Notes: generated by a model not told the origin, from the sequence alone. Counted from the first letter of the stretch, positions 27,061 to 37,230 are shown. The stretch: DNA of 64,000 bases from Symbiodinium microadriaticum (GCA_001939145.1 LSRX01000712.1:224645-288644), one strand, 5' to 3'. A program made the numbers and translations.

Positions 27061-27643
27061 GAGCTCAGATGCCGGCATGGTGTGGTTTGGACGAGGATGC
27101 TGCTGTGTGTGGGATAGGAGATTCTAAACAGACCCTACATCCTAAACCGTGGCTAATTTGACGATTACAACAACGTTAAGAAAGCCGCAAGGCCCTAAGG
27201 AATGCTACCGCTAATCCAGGCCCCCATCAACCCCAATGACGCCCCTAAAGGCCCTTATGAAATCCTTCTGGAACCACCCCCCCCCCCAAACAAAAAGAAA
27301 AAGAAAAAAAGAACCCTTCTCCTACAAAGCACGCAGTTGAGAGCCTCAAGAAGCTTCATAGGGCCTTTGTTTTCAGGGTTTAGGGTTTAGGGTTTTTTCC
27401 AGAACCTTTTTTCTGAACTCCGACGACACACTTTCAGGAGTCCTCAAACAGCCCTATACCGGCCCCTATATGATGGCCCGTATATGCAAACCTCAATCGA
27501 ACCCGTAGACATCCCCTTCAATAGAGCCTTATTGACAGACGTGAAAGACAAATGCAACTCTTTCCGCACCATCATTTAGCAAAACCTTCAAAAGCCTTCA
27601 AACCTCAAACCCCAGGCCCCCCACCCAAACCCTAAACCCTAAT

Positions 27644-27731
27644 CCTAGGGGGCTAAGGACTCATATTTAAGGATTTTGGGCCCAAAGACCATACTATACA
27701 AGGCTTTTGGGCTACTTTGAGCCTTCGGGTA
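27644..27731 (-). mobile_element. MITE-D copy
   Basis: GGGCTAAGGACTCATATT to GAGCCTTCGGGTAAAG; its right end abuts the next exon. Confidence 0.75.
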
Positions 27732-27745
27732 AAGGCCCTCAAACA

Positions 27746-27874
27746 TTATAAACCCCATTGAAAGCCCTCCCTGCCGAAGGCAAAGCCGTCGAAGCCGGCG
27801 AGTGCGTCGACCTTTGGCCACCGGTTCCATCCGGCATGATGTGCCTCGGCAGAGTTGATCTCTGCCTAGATCTG
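27746..27874 (+). CDS. Candidate exon right after a MITE-D
   Basis: The frame reads LPAEGKAVEAGECVDLWPPV then PSGMMCLGRVDLCLDL, donor CTG|GTAGGT at 27875. The start is probably the AAAG left by the MITE-D end or an AG near 27761. No stop in over 40 codons; composition convincing. Confidence 0.5.
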
Positions 27875-27879
27875 GTAGG

Positions 27880-28012
27880 TGGAACATACTATAGTAAAAT
27901 AAGCTAGTACAGTGTAGTATAGTATAGTAGAGTAGAGTATAGTATAGTATGGCATGGTATAGTATGGCATGGTATAGTATAGTATAGTATAGTATAGTAT
28001 AGTATAGCTTAG
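27880..28012 (+). repeat. (TATAG)n pentanucleotide microsatellite
   Basis: About 25 imperfect AGTAT units, some GGTAT and GGCAT. Confidence 0.9.
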
Positions 28013-28320
28013 GGTTTAGACGTGGTTCGGCGGCTGTAAAGTCTCGAGCATACAAGGTCTAGTGATGTTTAGGATTGAGGCCTTTCAGGGTTTATGGCTT
28101 TCAAGGTATAAGGCTCAGGGTTCAGGGGTTATGGCATACTTGGATTTTGCAGGCATCGGGTTTTGTATCGCTCGAAGCTTGTAATGTTTGGGCTTGATAT
28201 GTCGGCAGCGATGTACTTTTCATTTCGGTTTACACGTGCTTCCAGGATTTAGGTTTTGGGGTTTAGAGTTGTAGGTGTTCAGGCTTGGGGAACTGAAGGT
28301 CCAATTGAGGGTTTCCTAAA

Positions 28321-28512
28321 GTCTCCATTGAAGTTCCTTTTTTGGGGTCACCTTTTGGGATCCTTAATCAATGGTTAAACCAAAAAAGGGAACTACATTG
28401 GAGACCACCTTAACCAACCAAAACCCACTTTTTTTGTGTAGGTTCTTATTTTTAAACCCTAATGTGGGATTTATAGGGACCCTACAAAAAAGTAGGTTCT
28501 GGTGGGTTAAGG
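28321..28512 (+). mobile_element. MITE-H followed by MITE-I
   Basis: H element 28321-28405 (GTCTCCATTGAAGTTCC to GGAACTACATTGGAGAC). It runs into a family-I element (CCAACCAAAACCCACTTTTT to AAAGTAGGTTCTGGTGGG). The second I copy lies at 51238. Confidence 0.75.
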
Positions 28513-28618
28513 TATAGGTAAAGCCTTTATTTTTTGTTGAGATTTTGATGTCGCACAGCGGCTTAGAGGTCTGGGGCTTTTGGGGCTCTACGGTGTAGGG
28601 TTTTAGGTTTGAGGGTCG

Positions 28619-28697
28619 TACGGCTGATGATATAAATCCTGCAATACACCATAATTCCCATAGTTTAGGGGTCCTCAAGTGTAATGCAGAGGATTTC
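28619..28697 (+). mobile_element. MITE-B copy with internal deletion
   Basis: TACGGCTGATGATATAAATC present; the middle and right end are shortened. Confidence 0.7.
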
Positions 28698-28764
28698 AAA
28701 GGGTTCAGGCTTTTTTACGACGTCGTTTTGTTTTTGTGTGTTCGGAGGTTTGGAGATGAAAGCT

Positions 28765-29020
28765 TGAACCCTAAACCCCTAAACCCTAAACTCCTAACCC
28801 TAAATCCTAAACCCCTTACCCCCTAAACCCCTAAACCCTAAACCCTACCCCCCTAAAACCCTAAACCCCTAAACCCTAAACCCTACCCCCCTAAAACCCT
28901 AANCCCTTACCCCCTAAACCCCTAAACCCTAAACCCTACCCCCCTAAAACCCTAAACCCCTAAACCCTAAACCCTACCCCCCTAAAACCCTAAACCCCTT
29001 AACCCTAAATCCTAAACGGA
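28765..29020 (-). repeat. Higher-order CCCTAAA-derived array
   Basis: Four near-identical units of about 50-58 bp built from CCCTAAACCCCTAAACC and CTACCCCCCTAAAAC; one N at 28904. Recent tandem amplification. Confidence 0.9.
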
Positions 29021-29329
29021 CTGAAGGCCTGTAGGGCTTCAGGGTTTGATGTCGCTGATTACCCTAAGGAACCTACACAAGTCACCGACGTTTTTGTGCA
29101 CTGATGGAAGGTAACCCTATTTAGGGTTTAGAGTTTAGGGTGGGATGTTCGGTCAATGTTCGGGCTTCTCCGATTCAAATTCTGAGTGTAGCATATAAAG
29201 GCTCTTCCAAAAGTAAGAAAAGAACAAGTATTTGCCCACTGCATTCAGGGTTCCTGTAATGCAAAAGAGGTTGATAAGTTTTACGACAGCACATTGCCTG
29301 AAACCTCAGGTTTGCATTCGACGGTTTAG

Positions 29330-29500
29330 ACAGACTGTGCCAGGCACGACATCTACTTCCAGATGCGCCGGGAAGCACCAGCGGACGGCACGCTCAGGGG
29401 GGTGAGGCTTTATAGGTCTGGGCTTGTGACGCAAAGCAGAGTGCGTGAGGACGTTGCTGCGCACTTACCCTACATCTTCGTGGCTTCATTAAAGCCTTAA
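29330..29500 (+). CDS. Candidate terminal exon, 56 codons
   Basis: Acceptor GACGGTTTAG, frame TDCARHDIYFQMRREAPADG then RLYRSGLVTQSRVREDVAAH and LPYIFVASLKP, stop TAA 29498-29500. A GTGAGG donor at 29402 offers an earlier end. The reverse ORFs over this region lack splice signals. Confidence 0.5.
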   Translation, partial: TDCARHDIYFQMRREAPADGTLRGVRLYRSGLVTQSRVREDVAAHLPYIFVASLKP

Positions 29501-29587
29501 CATAGAAGCCTGACTTATCAACAACACTAGTTGAAGGATAGTGTTCGTCCCTATAACTGAAGTAGAATATACCATCCCAAAAAACAG

Positions 29588-29750
29588 TTGAAACATGTAA
29601 CTGCACTTCTGCTCGAGATTCTACTCGATATATCTACGAAACCCCTTCAGGTTGTTGCAATTAGATCCACTGCCCAACTGACTGCCAACCCGAGCTGCCC
29701 GGACCACACTGTGACAGTTGATAATGAAAGACCTACCTACTTGAGCGCAT
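29588..29750 (+). CDS. Candidate exon before a GT-rich tract
   Basis: After CAAAAAACAG the frame reads LKHVTALLLEILLDISTKPL and TAQLTANPSCPDHTVTVDNE. It then becomes microsatellite-encoded. Confidence 0.35.
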
Positions 29751-29751
29751 G

Positions 29752-29870
29752 TGTGTATGCTTGCATGCACGCATGTATGCATGTATGTATTTGTGCGTAT
29801 GTATGCTTGTTTATGTGTGTATGCGTGTCTGTGCATATGTATGTACATATATACACACAAGACATATCGT
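29752..29870. repeat. (ATGT/GTGT)n microsatellite
   Basis: Same style as 20376-20660 but more degenerate. Confidence 0.85.
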
Positions 29871-30035
29871 TGTGTGTCGCTTGCTGCAGTGGCAAACCCT
29901 GTCCAAAGCCCCACGAAAGTGTTTCTGAAATTCGAATCCACGAAATGTAAGCATCCCCTCCTTGATCCGGGAGCAGGGTTTAGGGTCTAGGGTTTATTCG
30001 TTGGTTTAGGGTTTAGGGTTCATTATAGGGTTTAG

Positions 30036-30149
30036 GGTTACAAGTTTCGGCGAACAGGCAAAGTGTTCGCGTGGTCGCAGCCGCTCACTCTCACGGAGAG
30101 CATGAACGGCTCGGAACTTAGACGTAGATTCGGCGTTGCCCTCTTTTAG
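30036..30149 (+). CDS. Candidate terminal exon with TTTAG acceptor
   Basis: The last telomere-like unit provides GTTTAG|GGT. The frame reads YKFRRTGKVFAWSQPLTLTE then SMNGSELRRRFGVALF, stop TAG 30147-30149. Basic, globular. Confidence 0.5.
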   Translation, partial: GYKFRRTGKVFAWSQPLTLTESMNGSELRRRFGVALF

Positions 30150-30618
30150 AGTTTTTCAGAGGTCTCCGAAAAAAAGAAACACAGATCAGTTAAGGTCCAG
30201 GTATCTACCTTCATTAAGGGATTCCTATGACAGGGCTGGGGGGGGGGGGGGTACAGGACCCAGTTTCGTTAAGAGCCTGCCACAAGTCCGATTGCAGGTT
30301 CGTGCATGACCGTAGTCGGCTGTGAGGCCCTCTGTGAATCTCACGACCTATGGTTTTCAGGGCTCTAAACCCTATACCCTATACCTTGGATACTGCCCCG
30401 ACTCAGTAACAGAAGAGTAATATTCATAATATGGATATATAACGCCCTGAATAGTAGCCCTATCATAGACTGTTACTGTATGGCGGGCAGCACCCGACCT
30501 ATACCCTTAAACCTGAACCCTACTCTACCCTCTAATTGTCGGGCCCCTAAGGTCACAACCGAACCTACCGGTTTGGGGCTAGAGGAGGGTTGAGGGTTTC
30601 GAGTTTAGGGTGATACAG

Positions 30619-30701
30619 GTATCTACAGTAGCTGAATCAATGCATTCATCGAAGTCCATGATGTTCGCGTTGCCACAGGATCGTCAACAGGGTTTCAATT
30701 T
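30619..30701 (+). CDS. Candidate exon with GTGAGT donor
   Basis: Acceptor GGTGATACAG, frame VSTVAESMHSSKSMMFALPQ then DRQQGFN, donor TT|GTGAGT. Confidence 0.5.
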
Positions 30702-30878
30702 GTGAGTCTTGTGGAGGAGGTCGTTGATTTTTCCTGATTTCGTAGCACGAAAAGTCTGTCAGGCAGCTTGGGTCAATTCTGGAGAACTCAATAAATCATG
30801 AGCACCTAGTGCCAGATACTTTAGCCCTGAAGCTAGTCCCTTGGCCCCCAAATCCTGGACTCCCTAAGCCTGAGTCAG

Positions 30879-30993
30879 GACCTGTAGCATATGCGCCAAA
30901 CTTTCTGAAGGGGAGCTCTTGTCAAGAACAGATCTGAATTGGCCGCAGCCCTACAACCACAGTCCTGCAGAACGGCACTGTGGCCCAATGTAG
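30879..30993 (+). CDS. Candidate terminal exon
   Basis: Acceptor CTGAGTCAG, frame TCSICAKLSEGELLSRTDLN then WPQPYNHSPAERHCGPM, stop TAG 30991-30993. A CxxC near the start and Cys/His near the end could bind a metal; inference only. Confidence 0.45.
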
Positions 30994-31019
30994 AACACCA
31001 AGTTCCCTTAAGACTTAAA

Positions 31020-31120
31020 CCCTAAACCCTTAACCCTAAACCCTATAACCCTAAACCCCTAAGCCCTAAACCCTAACCCTAAAATCCTGAACCCGACAGC
31101 CCCCGAAACCCAAAACCTCG
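31020..31120 (-). repeat. CCCTAAA-type block
   Basis: C-rich units leading into the open frame at 31084. Confidence 0.8.
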
Positions 31121-31305
31121 AACCCTACGAAGCCATACTCGATCGCTTTGAGGAGCCAATACCTAGACCCCCCAACTACCCTCTAACACACCCTAAAGGC
31201 CCACAATTAAGGACGATAGGGGCTCCAGGAAAGGGGCCCTGGGGGGCGGGGGGTCCTGGTATAGAAGTCGGTGCGACTTTAATCCGCCAAGCCCGAGGTT
31301 TCTGA
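31084..31305 (+). CDS. Candidate long terminal exon, 73 codons, no ATG
   Basis: One open frame includes PYEAILDRFEEPIPRPPNYP, a Gly-rich stretch and IEVGATLIRQARGF, closed by TGA 31303-31305. The first 15 codons overlap telomere-like units, so the real exon may start near 31125. Confidence 0.4.
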   Translation: MLNPTAPETQNLEPYEAILDRFEEPIPRPPNYPLTHPKGPQLRTIGAPGKGPWGAGGPGIEVGATLIRQARGF

Positions 31306-31469
31306 AATGAGTTTAGAGGCTGACCTGGAGAATAGGGCTTACTTGTCTTGTATCACAGTGGGACTGTAAGGGTTACCCTTTGGGATTATATGGGGGTTAT
31401 GGAATTTTAGAAGCCTGAAGAATCACATGTTCTTTTCCTCTTAGAACTCCTTACTATTCAATTCTACCT

Positions 31470-31568
31470 ATCGTCTCCATTGTAGTTCCTTTTTGGGGTT
31501 ACCTTTCGGATCCTTCATATAGAATTGGTCAAACCAAAAAGGAAGGAACTACAATGGAGACTATAGGC
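31470..31568 (+). mobile_element. MITE-H copy
   Basis: CCTATCGTCTCCATTGTAGT to ACTACAATGGAGACTATAGG with inner GGGGTTACC pair. Confidence 0.8.
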
Positions 31569-31597
31569 ACCCCCTCAAGCCCTTTCGAACGATTAAC

Positions 31598-31617
31598 GCC
31601 CCCCCCCCCCCCCCCCC
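31598..31617. repeat. Poly-C tract
   Basis: About 18 C in a row, next to CCCTAAA-type units. Confidence 0.95.
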
Positions 31618-31636
31618 AAACCCTAAGCCCTAAACC

Positions 31637-32030
31637 CTGAACCCTAAACCCCAAACCCCGCAAAACAACACACACACACACACACACAAAAAAAAAAAAA
31701 CAACGACCGAGGCTATCGCGGCTTCTTCCGCCAAAGAACCGAAGGCCCAAGGGCCGGATATTGGCGTCGAAACTTTGTTAAGGCTTAGGGTTGAGGAGTT
31801 TAGGAGTTTAGGGTTTATGGTTTAGGGTTCAGGGCCCTAAACCCTGAACCCTGAACCCTAAACCCCAAACCCCGCAAAACAACACACACACACACACACA
31901 CAAAAAAAAAAAAACAACGACCGAGGCTATCGCGGCTTCTTCCGCCAAAGAACCGAAGGCCCAAGGGCCGGATATTGGCGTCGAAACTTTGTTAAGGCTT
32001 AGGGTTGAGGAGTTTAGGAGTTTAGGGTTT
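31637..32030 (+). repeat. Tandem duplication (offset 214 bp) carrying an exon-like island
   Basis: 31637-31816 and 31851-32030 are nearly identical: CCCTAAA units, (CA)n plus poly-A, an island, then TTGAGG and TTTAGGG units. Each island (about 31703 and 31917) reads TTEAIAASSAKEPKAQGPDI then GVETLLRLRVEE. A second frame reads DRGYRGFFRQRTEGPRAGYW. Confidence 0.85.
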
Positions 32031-32052
32031 AGGGGTTTAGGGTTTAAGGGCT

Positions 32053-32335
32053 TACCCTAAGGCTCAAAATAGCCCCAACAGCCCTTATATAGTATGGTCT
32101 TTGGGCCCAGAAGCCTGAAAAATATATAAAAGCCCTAAACCCTAAAAGCTCTAAACCCTAAGCCATAAACCCTAAAAGCCCTAAACCCTAAGCCATAAAC
32201 CCTAAAAGCTCTAAACCCTAAGCCATAAACCCTAAAAGCCCTAAACCCTAAACCCTAAACCCTAAAATCCCCACACCCTAAGCCATAAACCCTAAAAACC
32301 CTAAACCCTAAAAGCCCTAAACCCTAAAGTCTCTC
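32053..32335. repeat. MITE-D fragment followed by CCCTAAA array with AGCCATAAA units
   Basis: D element 32053-32128. After it come four or five repeats of CCCTAAAAGCTCTAAACC plus CTAAGCCATAAA, a higher-order period of about 30 bp. Confidence 0.85.
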
Positions 32336-32416
32336 TTTGAAGCCCCGCCTCCGCACTTTGCTTCGCCATCTTCCATCTCGGCATCACACACCGCCCTAAG
32401 GCTCCATGGTGCCTTT
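32335..32416 (+). CDS. Candidate exon
   Basis: Frame FEAPPPHFASPSSISASHTA then LRLHGAF, donor TTT|GTAGGA. CCCTAAA array directly upstream, acceptor not clear. The last codons overlap the left end of a J-like element. Confidence 0.4.
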
Positions 32417-32473
32417 GTAGGATGTACATAGGCCTTAAAGTTTAGGGTGTAGGGTTCGTACCTATACCCGAAG

Positions 32474-32765
32474 AGCCCAATACACCTTAATTAAGGAACA
32501 TACCTTCATTTGTAGGGGCCGGAATACTATGATCTAAGGTATATTCCGTAGTTAAGGGGTATTGGGTATTGGGCTCTCTGGATATACAGATATATATAGG
32601 CCTTACAGTACCCATATACAGAAACCCCCCTTTAAGGCCTAAGTATATACTACATGGCTGCATGGAGCCTTATATAGGATATACATAGGCTTTAAAGTAG
32701 CTATCTTTAGAAACCCCCTTTAAGGCTTAAGTGGATACTATTTGGGTATCATGGAGCCTTTGCAA
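32474..32765. mobile_element. MITE-L copy and J-like pieces
   Basis: L element 32474-32582 (GAGCCCAATACACCTTAATT to AAGGGGTATTGGGTATTGGG). Then two partial elements around 32640 and 32700-32765 sharing CATGGAGCCTT and CTTTAAAGTAGC. Confidence 0.65.
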
Positions 32766-32928
32766 AAAGTGCAACCCGGCCAGACTCTGGGCTTTCAGGG
32801 TTTAGGAGTTTAGGGTTTAGGGGTTTAGGGGTTTAGGGATTTAGGGTTTAGGGGTTTAGGGGTTTAGGGATTTAGGGATTTAGGGTTTAGGGTTTAGGGA
32901 TCTTCGCACTTTGGGATTTGGGCTTTAG

Positions 32929-32991
32929 GCCCACGAAGCGATGGCTTGGACGCGCCAATTACATTGCCTATGTGGAGACCAACACAACAGG
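32929..32991 (+). CDS. Small exon with telomere-like sequence at both splice sites
   Basis: GGCTTTAG acceptor, frame TKRWLGRANYIAYVETNTT, donor GG|GTTTAGGGG. TTTAGGG-type sequence lies on both sides. Confidence 0.45.
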
Positions 32992-33086
32992 GTTTAGGGG
33001 TTTAGGGTTTAGGGGTTTACAGTTCAGGGGTTTAGGGCAGGGTTTAGGGTTTAATTAGGGTTCAGGGCTTAGGGCTTTGAGTTCAG

Positions 33087-33261
33087 GGTAACAGTGGCTG
33101 GCACTGTACTCTGGCTCTGGTCGGGCCAAGCTCTGGAATCGACGTTATGTCGACTAGTGCGGTCTTTTGCAGGTGCCTTCTCCCAGGCCGAAGCGAAGGC
33201 ACCGTGGACAAGGGTACTCCCGGCAAGCTGTGGGATGGAAATCCTCGGCAGCGTCCTGTGA
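33087..33261 (+). CDS. Candidate exon, 58 codons
   Basis: After TGAGTTCAG the frame reads VTVAGTVLWLWSGQALESTL, CRLVRSFAGAFSQAEAKAPW and TRVLPASCGMEILGSVL to TGA 33259-33261. The N-terminal third is hydrophobic and could be a membrane or signal segment. An overlapping frame 33173-33427 after CTTTTGCAG (NVPAAVLALAQAHIPLVAV) is also open, so the region may hold two exons. Confidence 0.45.
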
Positions 33262-33587
33262 TGGACATAGACAGGACCTTCGCAATTCTGCGCTCGTGAT
33301 ACTCCATTCATGTCCCGGAAACGTTCCTGCCGCTGTCCTTGCTCTTGCACAAGCACACATTCCCCTCGTGGCTGTTTGCGTGCCGACACCCCCGCGGCAG
33401 AACCTGGACAATATCAACACGAGCTAAACCAGTGACCATTGGATAGGGTGAGGGGTTTAGGGTTAGGGTTGAAGTAGTATGATATAGGGGTCGGAATAAT
33501 AGTTGAAGGGGCTAGTGCACATAGGGCTTATGCAGCAGGATATCTGGGCAAGAATACTTGATAGGGTTTGGAATTGAGATAGTGTGA

Positions 33588-33704
33588 TATGAGGGTCGGA
33601 CTATAGTAATCTCCACTCATAGTGCCGATGTAGAAATATGTATTGCTCTGAATGAGCTTGGAGTAAGTTGCTTCAAGGTGGCTGAATGCTACATTCTGCG
33701 GTAG
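33588..33704 (+). CDS. Candidate exon
   Basis: Frame YEGRTIVISTHSADVEICIA then LNELGVSCFKVAECYILR to TAG 33702-33704. A GTAAGT lies inside at 33661. A weaker frame at about 33751-33834 (FRAVCYEVEYPAQHSMVVYP) follows. Confidence 0.4.
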   Translation, partial: YEGRTIVISTHSADVEICIALNELGVSCFKVAECYILR

Positions 33705-33889
33705 TTCCCTAACATCAAACTTGAGTTAAAGAAACGGGGCGGCCCGAACTCTGGGGAAGTTCAGAGCGGTTTGTTACGAAGTCGAGTACCCGGCCCAACA
33801 TTCTATGGTAGTGTACCCCTTAGATTAAGCCCTACTGTGCTTAACCATTGAGTGAGGTCCCCTGTCTACATGTAGACATGTATGTATAC

Positions 33890-33965
33890 ATGTATGTGTG
33901 TATATATATATATATATATTATGTATATATATATATAATATGTATATAATATATACACATATACA
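33890..33965. repeat. (TA)n microsatellite
   Basis: TATATA and TATGTATA units. A similar (CATA)n tract lies at 34168-34218. Confidence 0.9.
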
Positions 33966-33984
33966 TCCAAGCGCATGTCAAGCC

Positions 33985-34167
33985 ACAACCCCGAACTTCT
34001 GTAGCCCGAGACCTTGCGCTGCAAGCCGCTCGCGTGCCGAGCCAGGCAGCACGGACACGGTGGAAGTCGCAGCGGCCCGTGATGAGGCTTGCAGGATTCA
34101 TGTGACCGAATGTGCTATACGAGGCGGAATCATTATCCATCCTGCTCCTCAGGGCGCCGTGAGATAA
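33985..34167 (+). CDS. Candidate terminal exon
   Basis: Frame SRAEPGSTDTVEVAAARDEA then CRIHVTECAIRGGIIIHPAP to TGA 34165-34167. The part before about 33985 is repeat-encoded. Confidence 0.4.
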   Translation, partial: TTPNFCSPRPCAASRSRAEPGSTDTVEVAAARDEACRIHVTECAIRGGIIIHPAPQGAVR

Positions 34168-34423
34168 GTACACATACATACATACTTACATACATACATA
34201 CATATATATATATATATGGGGGATACTTAGGGTAAAGAAATATTGGGTTTGGGGGTTTAGGGCGCAGGAGTTTAGAGAGGGTTCAGGGTTGAGGGACCAT
34301 TGAGGGACCATAGAAGTAATTCCTAATGCAGAAACTTTTGGTCCTACGGCGAAGCTACTTTGGACTATGGGTGTGAAGCAGTTTTCAACATGTCGGGGCA
34401 AAGGAGTTTCCCTAAATCCTAAA

Positions 34424-34513
34424 CCCTAAGGCTCAACATAGCCCCAAGAGCCCTGGCCCTGTAGAGTATGGTCTTTGGGCCCAAAGGCCTTAGAAATATG
34501 AGTCCTTATAGCC
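34424..34513 (+). mobile_element. MITE-D copy
   Basis: CCCTAAGGCTCAACATAG to CCTTATAGCCTGAGGG. Confidence 0.75.
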
Positions 34514-34654
34514 TGAGGGAAAGCTAAAACCCTAAACCCCTAAACCCTAAGACCCTAAAGTCTCTCCTACTTAAAACCGTAAACCGAACGCCCAGGATTC
34601 AGGGGCGCAGGGCTCATTGCGTTCCTGATGCCAAATGGTGGCTACATAACTTGG

Positions 34655-34750
34655 TTCCCCAATACCCAACCTTTAACTTTTTGGGTTCTCGTAATTTAGC
34701 AGTAATCTGAAAGTTGACCCTGTTATTTCCCTGGCTTACTGGGGAAGCCA
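34655..34750 (+). mobile_element. MITE-K copy
   Basis: CTTGGTTCCCCAATACCC to GGCTTACTGGGGAAGCC. The bases just before it (34595-34652) read GFRGAGLIAFLMPNGGYIT in one frame. Confidence 0.75.
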
Positions 34751-35084
34751 GCATATGTAGGGTTTGCACTCTTGTCTTGGGTGTAGAATTTAGGGTTCAC
34801 TGTGATAAAACTCCATTTTGTTAAGAAAGCCCTTTGGTGGGACCTGGTCCCGGTCCTTAGACTAGTGACTAGAGAGTTCATGAGTCCGTAGGAGAGAGTT
34901 TAGGGTTTAGGGTGTCGGGGTTTAGGGTTTAGGGGTTTAGGGTTATTAGGGTTTGTTGATGAGAGTACTGATACGGTAGAGAACTGGTGAACAACCTACC
35001 CTCCCTCAAGAAGGAATGTAACATAGAAGCCGACATACTTGCCAATAGCATTCCTTCGAGTAGTGTTTCGTATGGTTATACTAT

Positions 35085-35251
35085 CAAGGAGCCCAAAACC
35101 CTATGCTAATTATTCAGGCCCCTACACAATCTCATATCAGATGACGGTTCTTGGACAAAGAGGATTCGTAGGTTGCGGCCCACATTACAGCAATGTTGTG
35201 GACGGTTTGGTGGTCTACCATGACTTCAGTCACCGGGAGTGTGGTGATTGA
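35085..35251 (+). CDS. Candidate exon after a MITE-G right end
   Basis: The right half of a family-G element (TAATTATTCAGGCCCCTACA, to about 35128) is followed by the acceptor ATCTCATATCAG and, from 35141, MTVLGQRGFVGCGPHYSNVV then DGLVVYHDFSHRECGD to TGA 35249-35251. The ATG may be internal. Strongly protein-like. Confidence 0.5.
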
Positions 35252-35572
35252 AACCCTATAAATCCGTAAACCCTAAACCCTCAGCCCTGAACTCCCTTTT
35301 GCCCTTACACTGCTATAAGCCTTAAATCGTACAAGCCCTTAGCGACTACCCCAACCCCCTGAAACCTAAACAGTCGCTGTTTAACTCCCTACAACCCTGA
35401 GCCCTTACTCTAATCCCTAAGCCCAAACGAATCCGAAAATGTGACCCTCAGCCCCAAACCCCAAGCTCTAGTAAGCCTTAGTAGTAGAGCGGATTACCTT
35501 TAAGCGTTTTGGGGTACTATAACCCCCATATAACCCAGGGGATAAGCTTTGTAGTTCCACTGTGATACTACT

Positions 35573-35671
35573 TTTAGTCTCCATTGTAGTTCCTTTTTTT
35601 GGCTTCACCAATTTTACACTAAGGATCCTGAAAGGTAGCCCCAAAAAGTAACTACAATGGAGACTCTAGGT
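35573..35671 (+). mobile_element. MITE-H copy
   Basis: TTTAGTCTCCATTGTAGTTC to AACTACAATGGAGACTCTAG. Confidence 0.8.
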
Positions 35672-35791
35672 AGAAGTGCAATAAGGAGCGGAGAGGCAAG
35701 GAACATGTGATAGGCTTCTAAATTACTATAATCCCCATATATATAATCCCAAAGGATAACCCTTACAGTCCCATTGTGATACCGGACAAGT

Positions 35792-35885
35792 ACCGATAGG
35801 CACCTAAGTAGTTCCTTTTTGGGATTGGCTTATAGGATTCTAAATATAAACCGTCAAAAGGAACTACTTAGGGGCCTATGGGTAA
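35792..35885 (+). mobile_element. MITE-A copy
   Basis: TACCGATAGGCACCTAAGTA to TACTTAGGGGCCTATGGGTA; preceded by G, so it begins GTACCG. Confidence 0.85.
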
Positions 35886-35982
35886 GCCCTAAACCCTAAA
35901 CCCTAAAACCCTAACACCCTAAACCTTAAAACCCTAAACCTTAAGACCCTAAAGTAAGCCCTATTCTCCCCCTATTCTCCAG

Positions 35983-36071
35983 GTCAGTGGATTCCTCCGA
36001 CTACGGCTTTCGAGCTGCAATCAGGAGACCACGGGGCCAGTCTCAAGTTTACGTCGCACCCCAGGTCTAAT
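35983..36071 (+). CDS. Candidate exon ending at a MITE-G
   Basis: Acceptor CCCCTATTCTCCAG, frame QWIPPTTAFELQSGDHGASL then KFTSHPRSN. The donor is either AG|GTCTAA (36065) or AAT|GTAGGGG (36072), the latter being the first bases of a family-G element. Confidence 0.5.
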
Positions 36072-36172
36072 GTAGGGGCCTTAATAAATACCTATACTGC
36101 TTTGGTGGCTCTTTATTCTAACTATGGTATAATATCCCCCCTCAAAAAAACTAGTCTTATTATTGCGGTCCC
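36072..36172 (+). mobile_element. MITE-G copy, diverged
   Basis: GTAGGGGCCTTAATAAATAC at the left; TCTTATTATTGCGGTCCCT at the right. Confidence 0.65.
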
Positions 36173-36446
36173 TAAACCCTAAACCCTTATAGTTAACCTT
36201 GAAAGGAATCCCAAACCCTATTCTAATTCTGAAGGCACCTGTATGAGTTTTTGAGGGCTCCTTTCCCAGAGACTCCTATAAATAGTAGCTTTTTCGGGGG
36301 TACTTACCCAAACCAGAATTCCACTATAGAAACCTCCAACCCTAAACCCCTAAACCCGAAAACCCTAACCCCTAAACCCTAACCTGCTGTCCCTATAGCC
36401 CTAAACTCATGCAGGTACTTAGGAGCCCTTTGGGGTTGGAGAGCTT

Positions 36447-36535
36447 TCCCCTAAGCCTCAAAAAATAGCCCAAAAGCCCTGTATGGTATGGTCTTTGGGC
36501 CCAAAAGCCTTTGAGTTTGAGTCCATAGAGCCTTA
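36447..36535 (+). mobile_element. MITE-D copy
   Basis: CCCCTAAGCCTCAAAAAATA to CATAGAGCCTTAGGC. Confidence 0.7.
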
Positions 36536-36609
36536 GGCTTCCAGCCAAAGGATGTCTTCATTCTGCTGGTGACGTCTTCGGCTCCCTTAACCCCTGAACC
36601 TTCGGTCTA

Positions 36610-36725
36610 GGAAGGCTAGGGTTTAGGGTTTAGGATTTAGGGTTCAGGGATTTAGGGTTTAGGGTTTAGGGTTTAGGATTTAAGGTTTAGGGTTTAGGGT
36701 TCAGGGTTTAGGGTTATTAAGTGCG
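36610..36725 (+). repeat. TTTAGGG array
   Basis: Relatively regular tract. It follows a short island (36550-36600) with a weak frame GCLHSAGDVFGSLNP. Confidence 0.85.
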
Positions 36726-36933
36726 ACCTCTAGACTGACTCTAGCGGCTTGAAGGGCACTTTTTTGGTGTCTGTTCAAGATGGGTTCTGGATTTCCGGGC
36801 CAAGGGTTGGTGATAGAAATCCTGGGTTTTAAAGGGTCAAACTCTCTACCCTTGGGTGTGTGTATAGCTCCACACGTATTCCATCATGTTGCCAAAATAT
36901 GCAAAACGCAGGGGTAGACACTTTGACCCTTGA

Positions 36934-37032
36934 ACCAAATCCTGCAATACTCGTATTAAGGAATAGACTCCACCACAATTCCCATGGTTCAGGGTCCTTA
37001 AGGTAATGCAGGGTTTATAGTATCAGCAGTAG
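36934..37032 (+). mobile_element. MITE-B copy, diverged
   Basis: AACCAAATCCTGCAATACTC to GGGTTTATAGTATCAGCAGT. Confidence 0.7.
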
Positions 37033-37230
37033 GGTTTAAATAGCTGAGTCTTAAGCCTTCAGCAGCTTTGGGGTTTGGGCACATCTATGGAGAGCCCAAC
37101 TTTGCAGGGTTTAGGGTTTAGGATTTAGGGTTTGGGGCTTAGGGTCTGGGGTTCAGGAGAGGGCGGGAAGCTCGCAAATGATGTTTATGCCTTCAGCGAT
37201 ATGGTGATACGATCTCATTGACTGAGGTAC

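Noticed and set aside
27202-27390. ORF of 62 codons with poly-Pro/poly-Lys
   Set aside because: It is produced by a C-run and A-run; no other coding signal.
28765-29020. CRISPR-like regular repeats
   Set aside because: The units are tandem CCCTAAA derivatives without unique spacers.
31529-31750. Reverse ORF with Phe, Cys/Val and Gly runs
   Set aside because: It translates poly-A, (CA)n and poly-C tracts.
33069-33420. Three minus-strand ORFs of 74-106 codons
   Set aside because: The plus-strand frame has a CAG acceptor and better composition.
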